Assembly: GCA_033765305.1 (NCBI GenBank) | Contig: JANRID010000036.1 | Location: 1 to 64,000, forward strand | DNA: 64,000 nucleotides | Origin: RDXT01 sp033765305 | GTDB taxonomy: Bacteria > Bacteroidota > Bacteroidia > J057 | Direction: 5' to 3' | Part shown: in pieces, positions 33,716 to 42,085 of the stretch | How the letters are laid out: each line of letters opens with the position of its first letter | Position numbering within the stretch: the first letter of the stretch is position 1 | Made by a program: the position numbers and the translations under genes | Notes under the pieces: generated by a model | Seen by the model: the letters and a program-made list of their open reading frames with translations, nothing else | The model's database searches: none | Told to the model about the DNA's origin: nothing

Positions 33716-33738
33716 CAAGGCGCTTGGGGATCTGTGTG

Positions 33739-33772
33739 CCTTGTGCAGGACAGACGGGATTGCGTATCTTGG
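33739..33772 (+). repeat. Promoter-type dispersed repeat, family 2 (copy before 33873)
   Basis: CCTTGTGCAGGACAG...GCGTATCTTGG: TTG at 33741-33743 and TATCTTGG at 33765-33772 with 21 nt between. Shares the CCTTG(T/C)(G/A)CGG-ACA...GCGTA core with five other copies. Confidence 0.55.
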
Positions 33773-33872
33773 CGGGCAGCAGCGAGCCAAGACGCAGGCC
33801 AGGCAGCGGCATGTGTAAGGAACCCGTTTTCAATTGTGCAGTTGAGAAACATGACGTAATCCGCATCAAGAT

Positions 33873-34778
33873 ATGGCAGCCTTCAGCATATTTCTCCGCA
33901 AAACACTGCTGCTATGCTGTGTGCCACTGTTGAATTCCTGTTCTGCTGCACATACGCAGCCTGAAACTGTGCTGGTGGGCAGCACGCCCGGAGACGAAAT
34001 CATCAGAACCATTCTGGCCATTCCCGCTGAAACAGCAGTTGATTTTATACGGTGGCATTTGGTGCTGCACGGGAAAGATCGTTTTGCTCTGGATATCAAC
34101 TACGGGGAGTCTCAGCCGAATACCTTGGGATTCAAGAGAAACGGAGAAAAAAGGATGTATACAGGAACTTTTTCCGTTTCGGAAAGCAGCGGCTTTAAAA
34201 ACGTATATCATCTGAGCAGTGCTGATTTTTCTGCTGAAATCTGTATCGCAAAACTAAACGAAAATGTTTTTCATATCCTGGAGCCCGCAGGCAACATGAT
34301 GGCCGGAAATGGGGGGTGGAGCTATTCCCTAAACAGGGAAACCCCTGTCCGCAATAGCGAAATATCGATATGCTCAAGAATCAGCGAAGATAAACCTATG
34401 CAGCTTGTGTATGAAGGAAGAACACCCTGCCGGGAGATAGCCAATGAGCACCCGGAAATGAAGGCAACCGCGTCTTGTTTTAAAATTAAATGGAAGCTGA
34501 CGCTTAATCGGGATTCAGCAACGCACCAGCCGGCCACCTGTATCATCCGGAATATTGTGGATAACGAACCCCGTGATATTGCAGGAAGCTGGGACATGAT
34601 TCAGGGTACAGCAGCAAATCCTGATGCAATATTATACAAAATTACCGTTTATAATCTGGCTGAGCCGATTGTATTGTTTGCAGGCGATGATAACGTTTTA
34701 TTTTTTATCGACAAGAACCATGAACCGATGATTGGAAATCAAGACTTCAGCTTTACGATGAACAGGAAACATCCATGA
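33873..34778 (+). CDS. Lipoprotein of unknown function
   Basis: A 301-residue lipoprotein (signal MAAFSIFLRKTLLLCCVPLLNSC; lipobox LNSC, Cys23). The mature protein is in two similar-looking parts: VGSTPGDEIIRTILAIPAETAVDFIRWHLVLH...YHLSSADFSAEICIAKLNENVFHILEPAGNMMAGNGGWSYSLNRETP and the second from TASCFKIKWKLTLNR to PMIGNQDFSFTMNRKHP. The repeated ending (NMMAGNGGWSYSLNR / PMIGNQDFSFTMNR) suggests a duplicated beta-rich, NlpE- or lipocalin-like domain. I recall similar proteins in Bacteroidota but no function. Lower GC than core genes; preceded by a family-2 promoter repeat. Confidence 0.7.
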   Translation: MAAFSIFLRKTLLLCCVPLLNSCSAAHTQPETVLVGSTPGDEIIRTILAIPAETAVDFIRWHLVLHGKDRFALDINYGESQPNTLGFKRNGEKRMYTGTFSVSESSGFKNVYHLSSADFSAEICIAKLNENVFHILEPAGNMMAGNGGWSYSLNRETPVRNSEISICSRISEDKPMQLVYEGRTPCREIANEHPEMKATASCFKIKWKLTLNRDSATHQPATCIIRNIVDNEPRDIAGSWDMIQGTAANPDAILYKITVYNLAEPIVLFAGDDNVLFFIDKNHEPMIGNQDFSFTMNRKHP

Positions 34779-34866
34779 TGATATGAGCTGCTGCAAACCG
34801 CCTGCTGATATTCATCTCAGAACCCTGGACAAAGCATAGACCCCGCCCCGCCGCTGCCCCTCCGTG

Positions 34867-34910
34867 CCTTGTACGGAACAATAGCTTTTGCGTACTTTGC
34901 AGGCGCAACC
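34867..34910 (+). repeat. Promoter-type dispersed repeat, family 2 (copy before 34955)
   Basis: CCTTGTACGGAACA...TTTTGCGTACTTTGCAGGCGCAAC: TTG 34869-34871, 21 nt, TACTTTGC 34893-34900. Lies 54 nt before the serine hydrolase ATG. Confidence 0.6.
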
Positions 34911-34954
34911 GCGTACCGATTTAACCAGCAGATCAACCGTTACAACCAGGCCTA

Positions 34955-36028
34955 ATGAAAGCCCAACACGTATTTCCCGCTATTGTACTGGTCTTGATGT
35001 TGCAGGGATGCCTGTCCGTGGACCCGTTTATCGAGATTGATCAAAATCCATACGGCACAGACATAGAATCCATTGACCTGCTTTCCGAAGCATCCAAAAC
35101 CGAAATAACCCGGTTTATCGAGGACAACACCCGGTTTGATGCCTGTATCGTGATGCAAGGCAATAAACTGGTGTACAGCTATGGAAGCATCCATGTGCCG
35201 TATAATGCGGCATCGGTGCGGAAAAGCATCTTCAGCGCCTTGTTTGGGATTGCATCGGATCAGGGGCTCATCGATCTGGATGCCACCCTGGCGGAATTGG
35301 GTGTAGATGACAGCATAAACCCGCTGACGCCCACCGAAAAAACCGCAACTGTCAGGCACCTGCTGACCGCCCGCTCCGGCATTTACCTGCCTTCGATCGG
35401 CGAATCGGCGGGGATGAAGCGAAGAAAGCCCAGCCGGGGCGCCTATGCGCCCAACGAGCATTTTTACTACAACAACTGGGATTTCAACGTATTGCCCATC
35501 ATCCTTGAACGCGTTACGGATAAAAAGCTGGGGGACATTATCTACGAGTGGCTGGCTATCCCCCTGGGAATGAAGGATTTCGTTCCTTCAAATGTAACCT
35601 ATGAATATGCCGGTTACACAGAACACCCCCAAACCCGGGTGTATATCAGCGCAGAAGATCTGGCCAGGTTCAGCTCCGTCTACCTGACCGGCGGAGCATG
35701 GAATAACAGCCAGGTCATCCCCGCCGACTGGGTGGTGGAAAGCACGCAAAAGGTGTCTTCAGAGCCGGAGGAGGCCGACCTGGTCGAACATCCGTTTATG
35801 GAAGGATATGCGTATCTGTGGTGGATAGATGAGGACGAGCAGACCTTCTGGGCTGACGGCGCCGGCGGGCACTTCTGCATCGTGGACAGGCAAAGAAACC
35901 TGGCCGTAATCCTCCGGAACAACACCGGGATGTCGTCTTCCAGCCTGCTGCTGTACAACGCCGACAATCCGTATGAAGACAACGAAAGCGGGAATGACGT
36001 GTACAATTTCATCAAATCAAAGCTGTAA
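34955..36028 (+). CDS. Serine hydrolase, class C beta-lactamase-like lipoprotein
   Basis: A 357-residue lipoprotein (MKAQHVFPAIVLVLMLQGC, Cys19) with the penicillin-binding-protein fold. The SxxK motif is in AASVRKSIFSALFG (Ser of SVRK), the YxN motif is FYYNNWDFNVLP, and the KTG-equivalent is DGAGGHFC (His-type). Such proteins include esterases, D-amino-acid hydrolases and true lactamases; no lactamase-specific feature stands out, so antibiotic hydrolysis is not claimed. The downstream outer-membrane gene starts 4 nt after its stop. Preceded by a family-2 promoter repeat. Confidence 0.88.
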   Translation: MKAQHVFPAIVLVLMLQGCLSVDPFIEIDQNPYGTDIESIDLLSEASKTEITRFIEDNTRFDACIVMQGNKLVYSYGSIHVPYNAASVRKSIFSALFGIASDQGLIDLDATLAELGVDDSINPLTPTEKTATVRHLLTARSGIYLPSIGESAGMKRRKPSRGAYAPNEHFYYNNWDFNVLPIILERVTDKKLGDIIYEWLAIPLGMKDFVPSNVTYEYAGYTEHPQTRVYISAEDLARFSSVYLTGGAWNNSQVIPADWVVESTQKVSSEPEEADLVEHPFMEGYAYLWWIDEDEQTFWADGAGGHFCIVDRQRNLAVILRNNTGMSSSSLLLYNADNPYEDNESGNDVYNFIKSKL

Positions 36029-36032
36029 TGCC

Positions 36033-36581
36033 ATGAAGCGGCTGCATTCAGGAATCGGATTTATGCTGTGTATCTTGCTCGCACTCAATGCGTACGCGCA
36101 AGAATCAACGCGATTCAAACACGCAGTGGGATTGGAGCTTGGCGGCAATGGCCTTGCATACAGCCTCCAGTATGAGCGTCATTTCACCGCAAACCTCCAT
36201 GCACGGGCCGGTTTTTCCGTCTGGCAAATTGCTGAACGGCAGACAGACAAGTCCATGACCATCATGTCGTATCCCATATCGTGCAATTATCTGTTCAATC
36301 TTGGAGGCCAGCAGCATGCAGTAGAAACCGGCATCGGCGTAATGAACCTGGTGACATCCGGGGATCTGGTTGAGTATAAGGGAGTTGTCAATTATTACCT
36401 CAACCCGTTTGTCAACGCAGGGTACCGGTACAGCCCGTTGAACCGCCGGCTGATCTATAAGATTGGACTTTCGCCGTTCATCGGCACCAAGTCCTGGACC
36501 AACCCAACCGAACAAGGCTTCCGGCCCCTGGGGAGCGCCGTTCAAATTTGGGGGTACGCCGGCCTCGGATACAGATTCTGA
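36033..36581 (+). CDS. Small outer-membrane beta-barrel protein, unknown
   Basis: A 182-residue exported protein (signal MKRLHSGIGFMLCILLALNAYAQ) made almost wholly of amphipathic strands (GLELGGNGLAYSLQYERHF, LHARAGFSVWQI, SYPISCNYLFNLGG, HAVETGIGVMNL, YYLNPFVNAGYRYSPL) and ending in Phe (WGYAGLGYRF). The shape is an eight-stranded OmpW/OmpA-like barrel of the sort often annotated as outer-membrane protein in Bacteroidota. It is 4 nt downstream of the serine hydrolase gene, so both are in one operon. Confidence 0.7.
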   Translation: MKRLHSGIGFMLCILLALNAYAQESTRFKHAVGLELGGNGLAYSLQYERHFTANLHARAGFSVWQIAERQTDKSMTIMSYPISCNYLFNLGGQQHAVETGIGVMNLVTSGDLVEYKGVVNYYLNPFVNAGYRYSPLNRRLIYKIGLSPFIGTKSWTNPTEQGFRPLGSAVQIWGYAGLGYRF

Positions 36582-36750
36582 CGGCGCAAACACCTGCGCG
36601 GCCAGCCCCATTCCGCAGGTGCGGGGCTGGGGTGCGACGGCAGGTCCCGGATGCCTGAACAGGCTCGGCAAGGCATTGAACAGCAGGCACCTGCATGCAG
36701 GTCCAGCTCCCTTCCGTCCGTATGCTGCCCCCTCCAGCCCCCCAGGCCTG

Positions 36751-36790
36751 CCTTGCGCGGAACGCACGCTTTTGCGTATCTTGCAGGTGC
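36751..36790 (+). repeat. Promoter-type dispersed repeat, family 2 (copy before 36818)
   Basis: CCTTGCGCGGAACG...TTTTGCGTATCTTGCAGGTGC: TTG 36753-36755, 21 nt, TATCTTGC 36777-36784. It lies 34 nt before the Crp-type ATG. Confidence 0.6.
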
Positions 36791-36817
36791 GATAGCTTGA
36801 ATCTCAGTGAGTACCCT

Positions 36818-37459
36818 ATGATGGCAGACGCACCCACCCCGCAGGACCTGCTGTTAGGCTTTATATCGAAATATGTTTCCCTGACGGAAGACGAGCAGGA
36901 GCTGGTCCGGTCGCTGGACTTGCTCCGGCAGGAAAAAAAGGGAACCGTCCTGCTCAGCGCGGGGGAGCGGCCCAGACAGGTATACCTGGTGCTAAAGGGC
37001 TGCATACGAACCTATTACGTGATAGAAGGCGAAGAAAAAACCACGAATTTTTACACGGAGCTGGAAGGCCTGACACCCCACGGCGTGCTGCAGAACACCC
37101 CCTCCGAATACTTCATCGGCTGTGTGGAAGACACCCTCCTGGCTGCGGCCGATGTCGGCATGGAAGCCGAGGTGCTGAGCAGGTATCCGGTGTTTGAAAA
37201 GCTGTGCAGGATGTTTTCAGAGGAGCTGGTAGTCAAGCAGCAGATGGATTTCGACGCGTTCAAGCTCTCTTCGCCGGAAGCGCGGTATCTGAACCTGCTG
37301 CAGACCCGGCCCGATCTCATTCAGCGGGTGCCGCAGTACCAGCTGGCCAGCTGCCTGGGCATCACGCCGCAGTCCCTGAGCAGGCTGAAGGCCCGATTTG
37401 CTGGTAAACATATGCGCCAGGGCGCATTTCTTACCTTAAGTGAACGTATACAGGCATGA
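36818..37459 (+). CDS. Crp/Fnr-family transcriptional regulator
   Basis: A 213-residue regulator with an N-terminal cyclic-nucleotide-binding-like beta roll (GTVLLSAGERPRQVYLVLKGCIRTYYVIEGEEKTTNFYTELEGL) and a C-terminal winged helix (QLASCLGITPQSLSRLKARF). The phosphate-binding cassette of cAMP-binding CRP is not conserved, so a different or no ligand is likely. The ending YLNLLQTRPDLIQRVPQYQLASCLGITPQSLSR is typical of the small-molecule-sensing Crp subfamily of Bacteroidota. Start chosen at MMADAPTP, just past the repeat-borne promoter. The SRPBCC gene 55 nt downstream may be its target. Confidence 0.88.
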   Translation: MMADAPTPQDLLLGFISKYVSLTEDEQELVRSLDLLRQEKKGTVLLSAGERPRQVYLVLKGCIRTYYVIEGEEKTTNFYTELEGLTPHGVLQNTPSEYFIGCVEDTLLAAADVGMEAEVLSRYPVFEKLCRMFSEELVVKQQMDFDAFKLSSPEARYLNLLQTRPDLIQRVPQYQLASCLGITPQSLSRLKARFAGKHMRQGAFLTLSERIQA

Positions 37460-37514
37460 AGTCTGGCTACGTTTGCAGCATGGCTGAATCAGCGGCCACC
37501 TAACGTAACGCATT

Positions 37515-38018
37515 ATGATGTTCAGAACCAGCGCCTCCGCCGTGTACCATTGCTCCCTGGAAAGGGCCTTCAAAGCCCCGATGCTCTGCGATGTCACCAA
37601 AGTGCATACGGGCCTGGGGCCCATGCCCCGGATTGTCGGGACCTCCGACGAGCACAACTGGGGACAGCCCGGCGGAACGAAAAAGGCCTATGCGGCCAAA
37701 TCCTTCGTGCAGAAGGGGGGATTCGTGTCGATGGACCGGGTCGTGGAACGGATCGAAAACCGATACTGGAAAATCGAAGTGTACGACTTCCAGGCCTGGT
37801 TTTTCGGCTTCTACAAGTTTGTCGGCGAGTGGAACACGACTGAAATCGGCCAGAATACCATCCGGATCGACTACCACTATACGCTGCACTCCAACCATGC
37901 CCTGTTCTACCCGGTGAACTGGCTGTTCGCCAAGGTGTTCTGGAAGCGCTACATGCAGCAGGTGCTGGAGAACGTCCGGAAGCTGGCCGAAGGCGATGAG
38001 CCGTATCAGTATGCGTGA
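37515..38018 (+). CDS. SRPBCC-like protein
   Basis: A 167-residue soluble protein. The start (RTSASAVYHCSLERAFKAPMLCDVTKVHTG) matches the first strand and helix pair of SRPBCC/START-like domains (polyketide cyclase_2 type), and the rest alternates strands with a long C-terminal helix (ALFYPVNWLFAKVFWKRYMQQVLENVRKLAE). This fold binds hydrophobic ligands; the role here is unknown. A good TACGTTTG -7 element (37470-37477) lies about 37 nt before the ATG, in the gap after the Crp-type gene. Confidence 0.7.
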   Translation: MMFRTSASAVYHCSLERAFKAPMLCDVTKVHTGLGPMPRIVGTSDEHNWGQPGGTKKAYAAKSFVQKGGFVSMDRVVERIENRYWKIEVYDFQAWFFGFYKFVGEWNTTEIGQNTIRIDYHYTLHSNHALFYPVNWLFAKVFWKRYMQQVLENVRKLAEGDEPYQYA

Positions 38019-38089
38019 GGGGGGCTGGGCCTGCTTTTGCATGTGCTCCGGGCCGGGCGGCCGGTGCAACTGAGAGATTTTGTGCTGCT

Positions 38090-38175
38090 GCCTTGACTTT
38101 GGGCGTGTGCGCGCCTATGTTAGCAGCGGACAGCGGACGATGTGCGCAGGTGCGCATACACCGGCATGGGCGGCA
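38090..38175 (+). repeat. Promoter/hairpin dispersed repeat, family 1 (copy A)
   Basis: TTGACTTTGGGCGTG...TATGTTAG: TTG 38093-38095, 20 nt, TATGTTAG 38116-38123. It is followed by an ATGTGCGC/GCGCATAC hairpin near 38139-38158. The AraC gene starts at 38181. Confidence 0.55.
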
Positions 38176-38180
38176 ACAGG

Positions 38181-39035
38181 ATGAAAAAACTCCATTTTGA
38201 GCGCAACAAGTACGGCAAGGAGCTCCTTATGGATGCCTGCAACGAAACCGAACTGGATCTCGTGGCGGACATCATGGTGCTTAATTTCTATACGCTGATT
38301 TTTTTGGAAAAAGGCAGCGGCACCTATTACCTGGACACAGCAGAAATCCCCTTCCGGGACCAGACGGTGCTTTTCATCAAGCCCGGCCAAATCAACAAGG
38401 TGGACAAAGCTGTTTTTGAAAAATGCCGTCTGCTTTTTTTTGAGGGCGATTTTCTGGATGAGTTTTTTAGCGACAAGGATTTCATTTTCAGGTTTGGCTT
38501 TTTTCAAAATACCGAAAGCCGTCCCTACCCGCCTTTTGAAAATGAGCAGGAATTTGCCCTGTTGAACAATATTTCCCGTGAAATTTGGGCTGAAATCAAA
38601 AACCTCTCGCAGGATAGCCACCACATTCTGCGTTCGCAGATTTATTACCTGCTCGTGAAATTGCACCGTGCATACAGCCAGCACTATGGCCAGCCCAGAG
38701 ACACCATGACCGACCCGGTGGTGCTCAAATTCTCCCGCCTCCTGGATGCAGAGGTGCGCAACAATCTTTCTGTGGAGCAGTTTGCGGAGCGGCTCGGCAT
38801 CAGCCGGGTGCATCTGAACACCCTGAGCCAGCGGCATTTTTCCAAAACTGCCCACCAGATCATCCGGGAGCGCATCATTGCCGAAATCAAAAAGGAAATC
38901 CGCTACACCGGCAAGGACTTGTCCGAAATTGCCTACGAGTTCAATTTTTCGGCGCCTTCGCACTTCGCCCGGTTTTTTAAGCAAATGACCGGGGTATCGC
39001 CGATGTCTTTTCGGGAGCAGTTGTCAAATTGGTAA
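38181..39035 (+). CDS. AraC-family transcriptional regulator
   Basis: A 284-residue regulator. The N-terminal cupin-like arm (YLDTAEIPFRDQTVLFIKPGQINKV) is followed by the AraC DNA-binding domain with two helix-turn-helix units: NLSVEQFAERLGISRVHLNTLSQRHFSKTAHQIIRERI and IRYTGKDLSEIAYEFNFSAPSHFARFFKQMTGVSPMSFRE. It heads a cluster of an MBL-fold enzyme, a duplicated ABM-type lipoprotein, a SnoaL-like protein and an outer-membrane protein and probably controls it. Start at MKKLHFERN, 16 nt after the leader hairpin. Confidence 0.92.
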   Translation: MKKLHFERNKYGKELLMDACNETELDLVADIMVLNFYTLIFLEKGSGTYYLDTAEIPFRDQTVLFIKPGQINKVDKAVFEKCRLLFFEGDFLDEFFSDKDFIFRFGFFQNTESRPYPPFENEQEFALLNNISREIWAEIKNLSQDSHHILRSQIYYLLVKLHRAYSQHYGQPRDTMTDPVVLKFSRLLDAEVRNNLSVEQFAERLGISRVHLNTLSQRHFSKTAHQIIRERIIAEIKKEIRYTGKDLSEIAYEFNFSAPSHFARFFKQMTGVSPMSFREQLSNW

Positions 39036-39119
39036 GCCCTTTTTCAAACCGGTAACCTTCCCGCCCCCCGACGGATGCACCTTTGCTGCAGTTATTTTTC
39101 ATCACGAAACGCTGCAAGC

Positions 39120-39947
39120 ATGGACCGAAACAACTCGACCACCCTGGTCATCAAGGATTTTCATGGTGTGAAAATCCATAGCTTCGTCTCGCCATATCCG
39201 TATGCCGCCAATGCAACGCATGTAATCGAAACGGCGAATGAATTGGTGGTGGCGGATACCCAATTCCTCAATCCGATGGCGCAAGCCTTCCGGGCATACG
39301 TGAACAGCCTCGGCAAGCCCATCAATCGGGTTTTTATTTCGCACGGGCATCCCGACCACTACTTTGGGCTGGCGTCCGCGTTTTCAGATTGTACAACCTA
39401 TTCGCTGGCTGGCGTGAACCAAATCATTGCGGAATGGGGGCCGCAGATGATTAAAAATCAGAAGCCCGTTTTTGGGAATTTGATACCCGATGCCGTGCGG
39501 GTTCCGCAGCACAGCATCGCATCCGGCACCTCCGAGATCATCGATGGCCTGACCTACGAGTATGAAGCGGTGGAAGGCGCCGAGTCCGAGGCCCAGCTGC
39601 TCATCAAATTGCCCGAACTGGGCACCATCATCGCCCAGGATTTGGTGTACAGCGGTGTGCATATGTGGCTGGGCATGGGCTGGTTTGAAAAATGGGCAGC
39701 CGAGCTCCAACGGCTCGCCGATACGGAAGGCTACGACTACATACTCGCCGGACATGGCTTGCCCTGCACCAAGGACGAGATTCACCACAATATCCGCTAC
39801 ATCCAAACAGCACAGCGGCTTTTCGAGGATGGGCTGGAAAAAGATGCTTTCAAAGCCAAGCTGCTCGAAGCCTACCCGCACAGGGAGTCGCCCATGATAT
39901 TCGACCTCTACATCGGATTTCTTTTCGGTGCTATGAGCAGCCACTAA
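39120..39947 (+). CDS. MBL-fold metallo-hydrolase
   Basis: A 275-residue metallo-beta-lactamase-fold protein. The metal motif HxHxDH is FISHGHPDHYFG (around residues 78-89), further metal ligands are in IIAQDLVYSGVHMWLGMGW and YILAGHGLPC. It lacks a signal peptide. The AraC regulator ends 84 nt upstream. The family covers lactonases, glyoxalase II-like enzymes and many hydrolases; substrate unknown. A similar MBL with a cupin regulator often handles reactive electrophiles or quorum lactones, but that is inference. Confidence 0.88.
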   Translation: MDRNNSTTLVIKDFHGVKIHSFVSPYPYAANATHVIETANELVVADTQFLNPMAQAFRAYVNSLGKPINRVFISHGHPDHYFGLASAFSDCTTYSLAGVNQIIAEWGPQMIKNQKPVFGNLIPDAVRVPQHSIASGTSEIIDGLTYEYEAVEGAESEAQLLIKLPELGTIIAQDLVYSGVHMWLGMGWFEKWAAELQRLADTEGYDYILAGHGLPCTKDEIHHNIRYIQTAQRLFEDGLEKDAFKAKLLEAYPHRESPMIFDLYIGFLFGAMSSH

Positions 39948-39978
39948 TCCACTTCTTATACGCTTATACATTCAGACA

Positions 39979-40701
39979 ATGAAACGCTTCATTTTGATGG
40001 CATGCATTGGCATGGCAGCCGCTTGTTCTCCCGTTAAGCAAGGGCTGTTGAACGACAAAGATGCGCCCGTTATTGAAATCGCGGTGCGCAAAGTCAAAGA
40101 CGGCATGAAGGAAGACTTCATCGCCCGCCGAACGGACTTCATCACCGTCCTCAAAGCGCAGGATGGCGTGAGCAATGACCGGGAGTTTCAGTCTTTCTAC
40201 TCCCTGCCCGAACCCGACCAGCAGGAAGTGTTCATCGGCATGACGCAGTACGCCACCGGCAAGACGGTGGGCAAGATGCAGGGCAAGGTGCTGAGCAAGT
40301 TCATGAAATTTGCCAAAACCATGGACCTGAAAGCCTACGTCTTTGTGCAGCCGGCAGCGGGAGGGGCATTTGATCTGGGTACGCTCGCAGCCAAGCCCGG
40401 ACAGGTGCTGGAGCTGGCGGTGCGCCGGGTAAAGCCGGGCCAGGAAGACGCGTTCCAATCCTCCCGCAAGGCATTCGTAACCTGGCTTGGCGGCCAGGCC
40501 GGCGTGGCAGGCAGCTGGGAATTCAAGGTGGTAGGGGGCAAGGACACAGAAGGGCTTACGGTGGGCATGTCCGTGTACGAAAGCCAGGAGGCATTCCAGG
40601 CCATTGCGGGCCAGGTGCAGTCGCTGCCCGAAGCAGGCGCCTACTTCTCCACGTTCGAGCCTGTCGCGCTGCAATATGCGGTTTCGGCAAATACCCAATA
40701 A
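39979..40701 (+). CDS. Lipoprotein with two ABM/Dabb-like ferredoxin-fold repeats
   Basis: A 240-residue lipoprotein (signal MKRFILMACIGMAAAC, Cys16). Two copies of an alpha/beta barrel unit are visible: IEIAVRKVKDGMKEDFIARRTDFITVLKAQDGVSNDREFQSFY (about 35-77) and LELAVRRVKPGQEDAFQSSRKAFVTWLGGQAGVAGSWEFKVVGG (about 139-182), each like antibiotic-biosynthesis-monooxygenase (ABM) domains. The two repeats would form one intramolecular barrel. It starts 31 nt after the MBL gene. Function unknown; ABM proteins bind small aromatics or haem. Confidence 0.7.
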   Translation: MKRFILMACIGMAAACSPVKQGLLNDKDAPVIEIAVRKVKDGMKEDFIARRTDFITVLKAQDGVSNDREFQSFYSLPEPDQQEVFIGMTQYATGKTVGKMQGKVLSKFMKFAKTMDLKAYVFVQPAAGGAFDLGTLAAKPGQVLELAVRRVKPGQEDAFQSSRKAFVTWLGGQAGVAGSWEFKVVGGKDTEGLTVGMSVYESQEAFQAIAGQVQSLPEAGAYFSTFEPVALQYAVSANTQ

Positions 40702-40703
40702 GC

Positions 40704-41129
40704 ATGACGACGGAAAGGCACAAGGAAATCGCCCGCCTGATCTCGCAAAAGGTAGTCAACGAACAGGAGTATGCTCCGATCGAAGCATACCTGGCCGACG
40801 ATTACGTCTATCACGGAATGGGCGGCATGACGGCGCATGCACCGCAGGGCTTTAAAACTGCCATTGCAGGGTTTCATGCCGCCATTCCTGATTTGAAGTC
40901 GGAGATCTTGGATATGGTTGCCGAAGGCGACCGCCTGGTTATCCGCTTTTCCTTTACGGGCACGCATCGGGGCGAGTTTCTCGGATTTCCGGCAAGCGGT
41001 GCTCCGCTGCGCTTCGAAGGTATGATCATGCGCCGGTTTGCGGACGGAAAGGTGGCGGAGGACTGGGACTATTTCGATTTTCCGGCTGTCGTAGCACAGC
41101 TTGAATCGTATACGCAACTGAAATCATGA
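40704..41129 (+). CDS. SnoaL-like (ester cyclase/NTF2-fold) protein
   Basis: A 141-residue NTF2-fold protein with no signal peptide. The sequence ARLISQKVVNEQEYAPIEAYLADDYVYHGMGGM...FKTAIAGFHAAIPDLKSEILDMVAEGDRLVIRFSFTGTHRGEFLGFPASGAPLRFEGMIMRRFADGKVAEDWDYFD is the standard SnoaL/ester-cyclase pattern with the DYVYH and W-YFD ends. It begins 2 nt after the ABM lipoprotein stop, so coupled translation is likely. Biochemical role unknown. Confidence 0.88.
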   Translation: MTTERHKEIARLISQKVVNEQEYAPIEAYLADDYVYHGMGGMTAHAPQGFKTAIAGFHAAIPDLKSEILDMVAEGDRLVIRFSFTGTHRGEFLGFPASGAPLRFEGMIMRRFADGKVAEDWDYFDFPAVVAQLESYTQLKS

Positions 41130-41136
41130 GTTGTTG

Positions 41137-41721
41137 ATGAAAAATTTGGTATTATTCCTTGCTGTTGCCCTGATGACTTGGCCGGCAGCCGCACAGCGCA
41201 CGGATAAACGTACGTACTGGCAGGTGAAAGCGGACTTTCTCAAGCCCCTGATCAACCAAAGCGCAGTGGCTCGCCTTGACTATGGGTTTGGCCGCCACTT
41301 GCTGGGCCTGGTAGGCGGCGTGGGCGGTCGAATTTCCGAGTTCGACAATGAGCAATACGACACCTATCAGGACAACATCAACTATCGGTTCGGACTGGAA
41401 TATCAGTATTTCCTGAGCAGGCAGAAAGCCAATCGGGGCTTCTACATCGGCGGGGATGTCGATTTTTCCAGCCATACCATCGGGTCGAAAATCACGGACG
41501 AGTCGGTGGACAACATTGCCGTCTTCACGCCGGGTCTTTGGGTAGGCTGGCTCTGGAAACCCTTTTCCAATGCCGGTTTCGTCGTCGATGTGACCCTTGC
41601 GCACCCGCGCTACAGTTTTGGCGATATTCAGCAAGTACCCTTTCAAACCGTGCCGACGCCTTACGAGCCCGCAAACCTGTTCAATTTTCTGGGGCCATGG
41701 AGCATCGGGTGGCGGTTTTAG
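41137..41721 (+). CDS. Outer-membrane beta-barrel protein, unknown
   Basis: A 194-residue exported protein (signal MKNLVLFLAVALMTWPAAAQ) with barrel-like strands (RTYWQVKADFLKPLINQSAVARLDYGFGRHLLGLVGGVGG..., NYRFGLEYQYFLSRQKANRGFYIGGDVDFSSH) and a terminal aromatic Phe (WSIGWRF). It is the last gene of the AraC-MBL-ABM-SnoaL cluster, 7 nt after the SnoaL stop. A TTG two codons upstream is an alternative start. No family recognised. Confidence 0.65.
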   Translation: MKNLVLFLAVALMTWPAAAQRTDKRTYWQVKADFLKPLINQSAVARLDYGFGRHLLGLVGGVGGRISEFDNEQYDTYQDNINYRFGLEYQYFLSRQKANRGFYIGGDVDFSSHTIGSKITDESVDNIAVFTPGLWVGWLWKPFSNAGFVVDVTLAHPRYSFGDIQQVPFQTVPTPYEPANLFNFLGPWSIGWRF

Positions 41722-41932
41722 CCAGGCCAAACCAGCGGCCGGATGCGGGGATGCGGCCCATGGATGAATCAGCGAGGCGATCGTGCTGACGCTTTCACAA
41801 GATACCCGCGCAATACCCGCCCAAGCTAGAAACGGGCTCCAGCCATGCATCCATGCCCGTCGCCAGCAAACGCTGACGGCGGCGTGGATGCACCCTATTG
41901 GCATCTATCCCTGCCCCGGCCTAAAAGCCTCA

Positions 41933-42040
41933 ACAGATCTTGACTTTGCGGCTGAGGCTGTGTAGGTTGGCGGTACGTTCCTGGGTGCGCAGCGGCGAGG
42001 ACGTTCCGCGCATGCGGATGCAGGCATCCGGGTGGCGTCA
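41933..42040 (+). repeat. Promoter/hairpin dispersed repeat, family 1 (copy B)
   Basis: Roughly 80% identical by eye to copy C over 108 bp. TTG 41940-41942, 20 nt, TAGGTTGG 41963-41970; hairpin CGGATGC/GCATCCG at 42015-42030. The 364-nt stretch 41722-42085 holds no gene; its first 210 nt show nothing else recognisable. Confidence 0.65.
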
Positions 42041-42085
42041 GCACGGCTGCCGGCGGCAACGGCACCATGACACATACAATCAACA

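Noticed and set aside
34955..36028. Calling the serine hydrolase a true beta-lactamase resistance gene
   Set aside because: SxxK and YxN are shared by esterases and peptidases of the same fold, and the third motif is not the KTG of lactamases.
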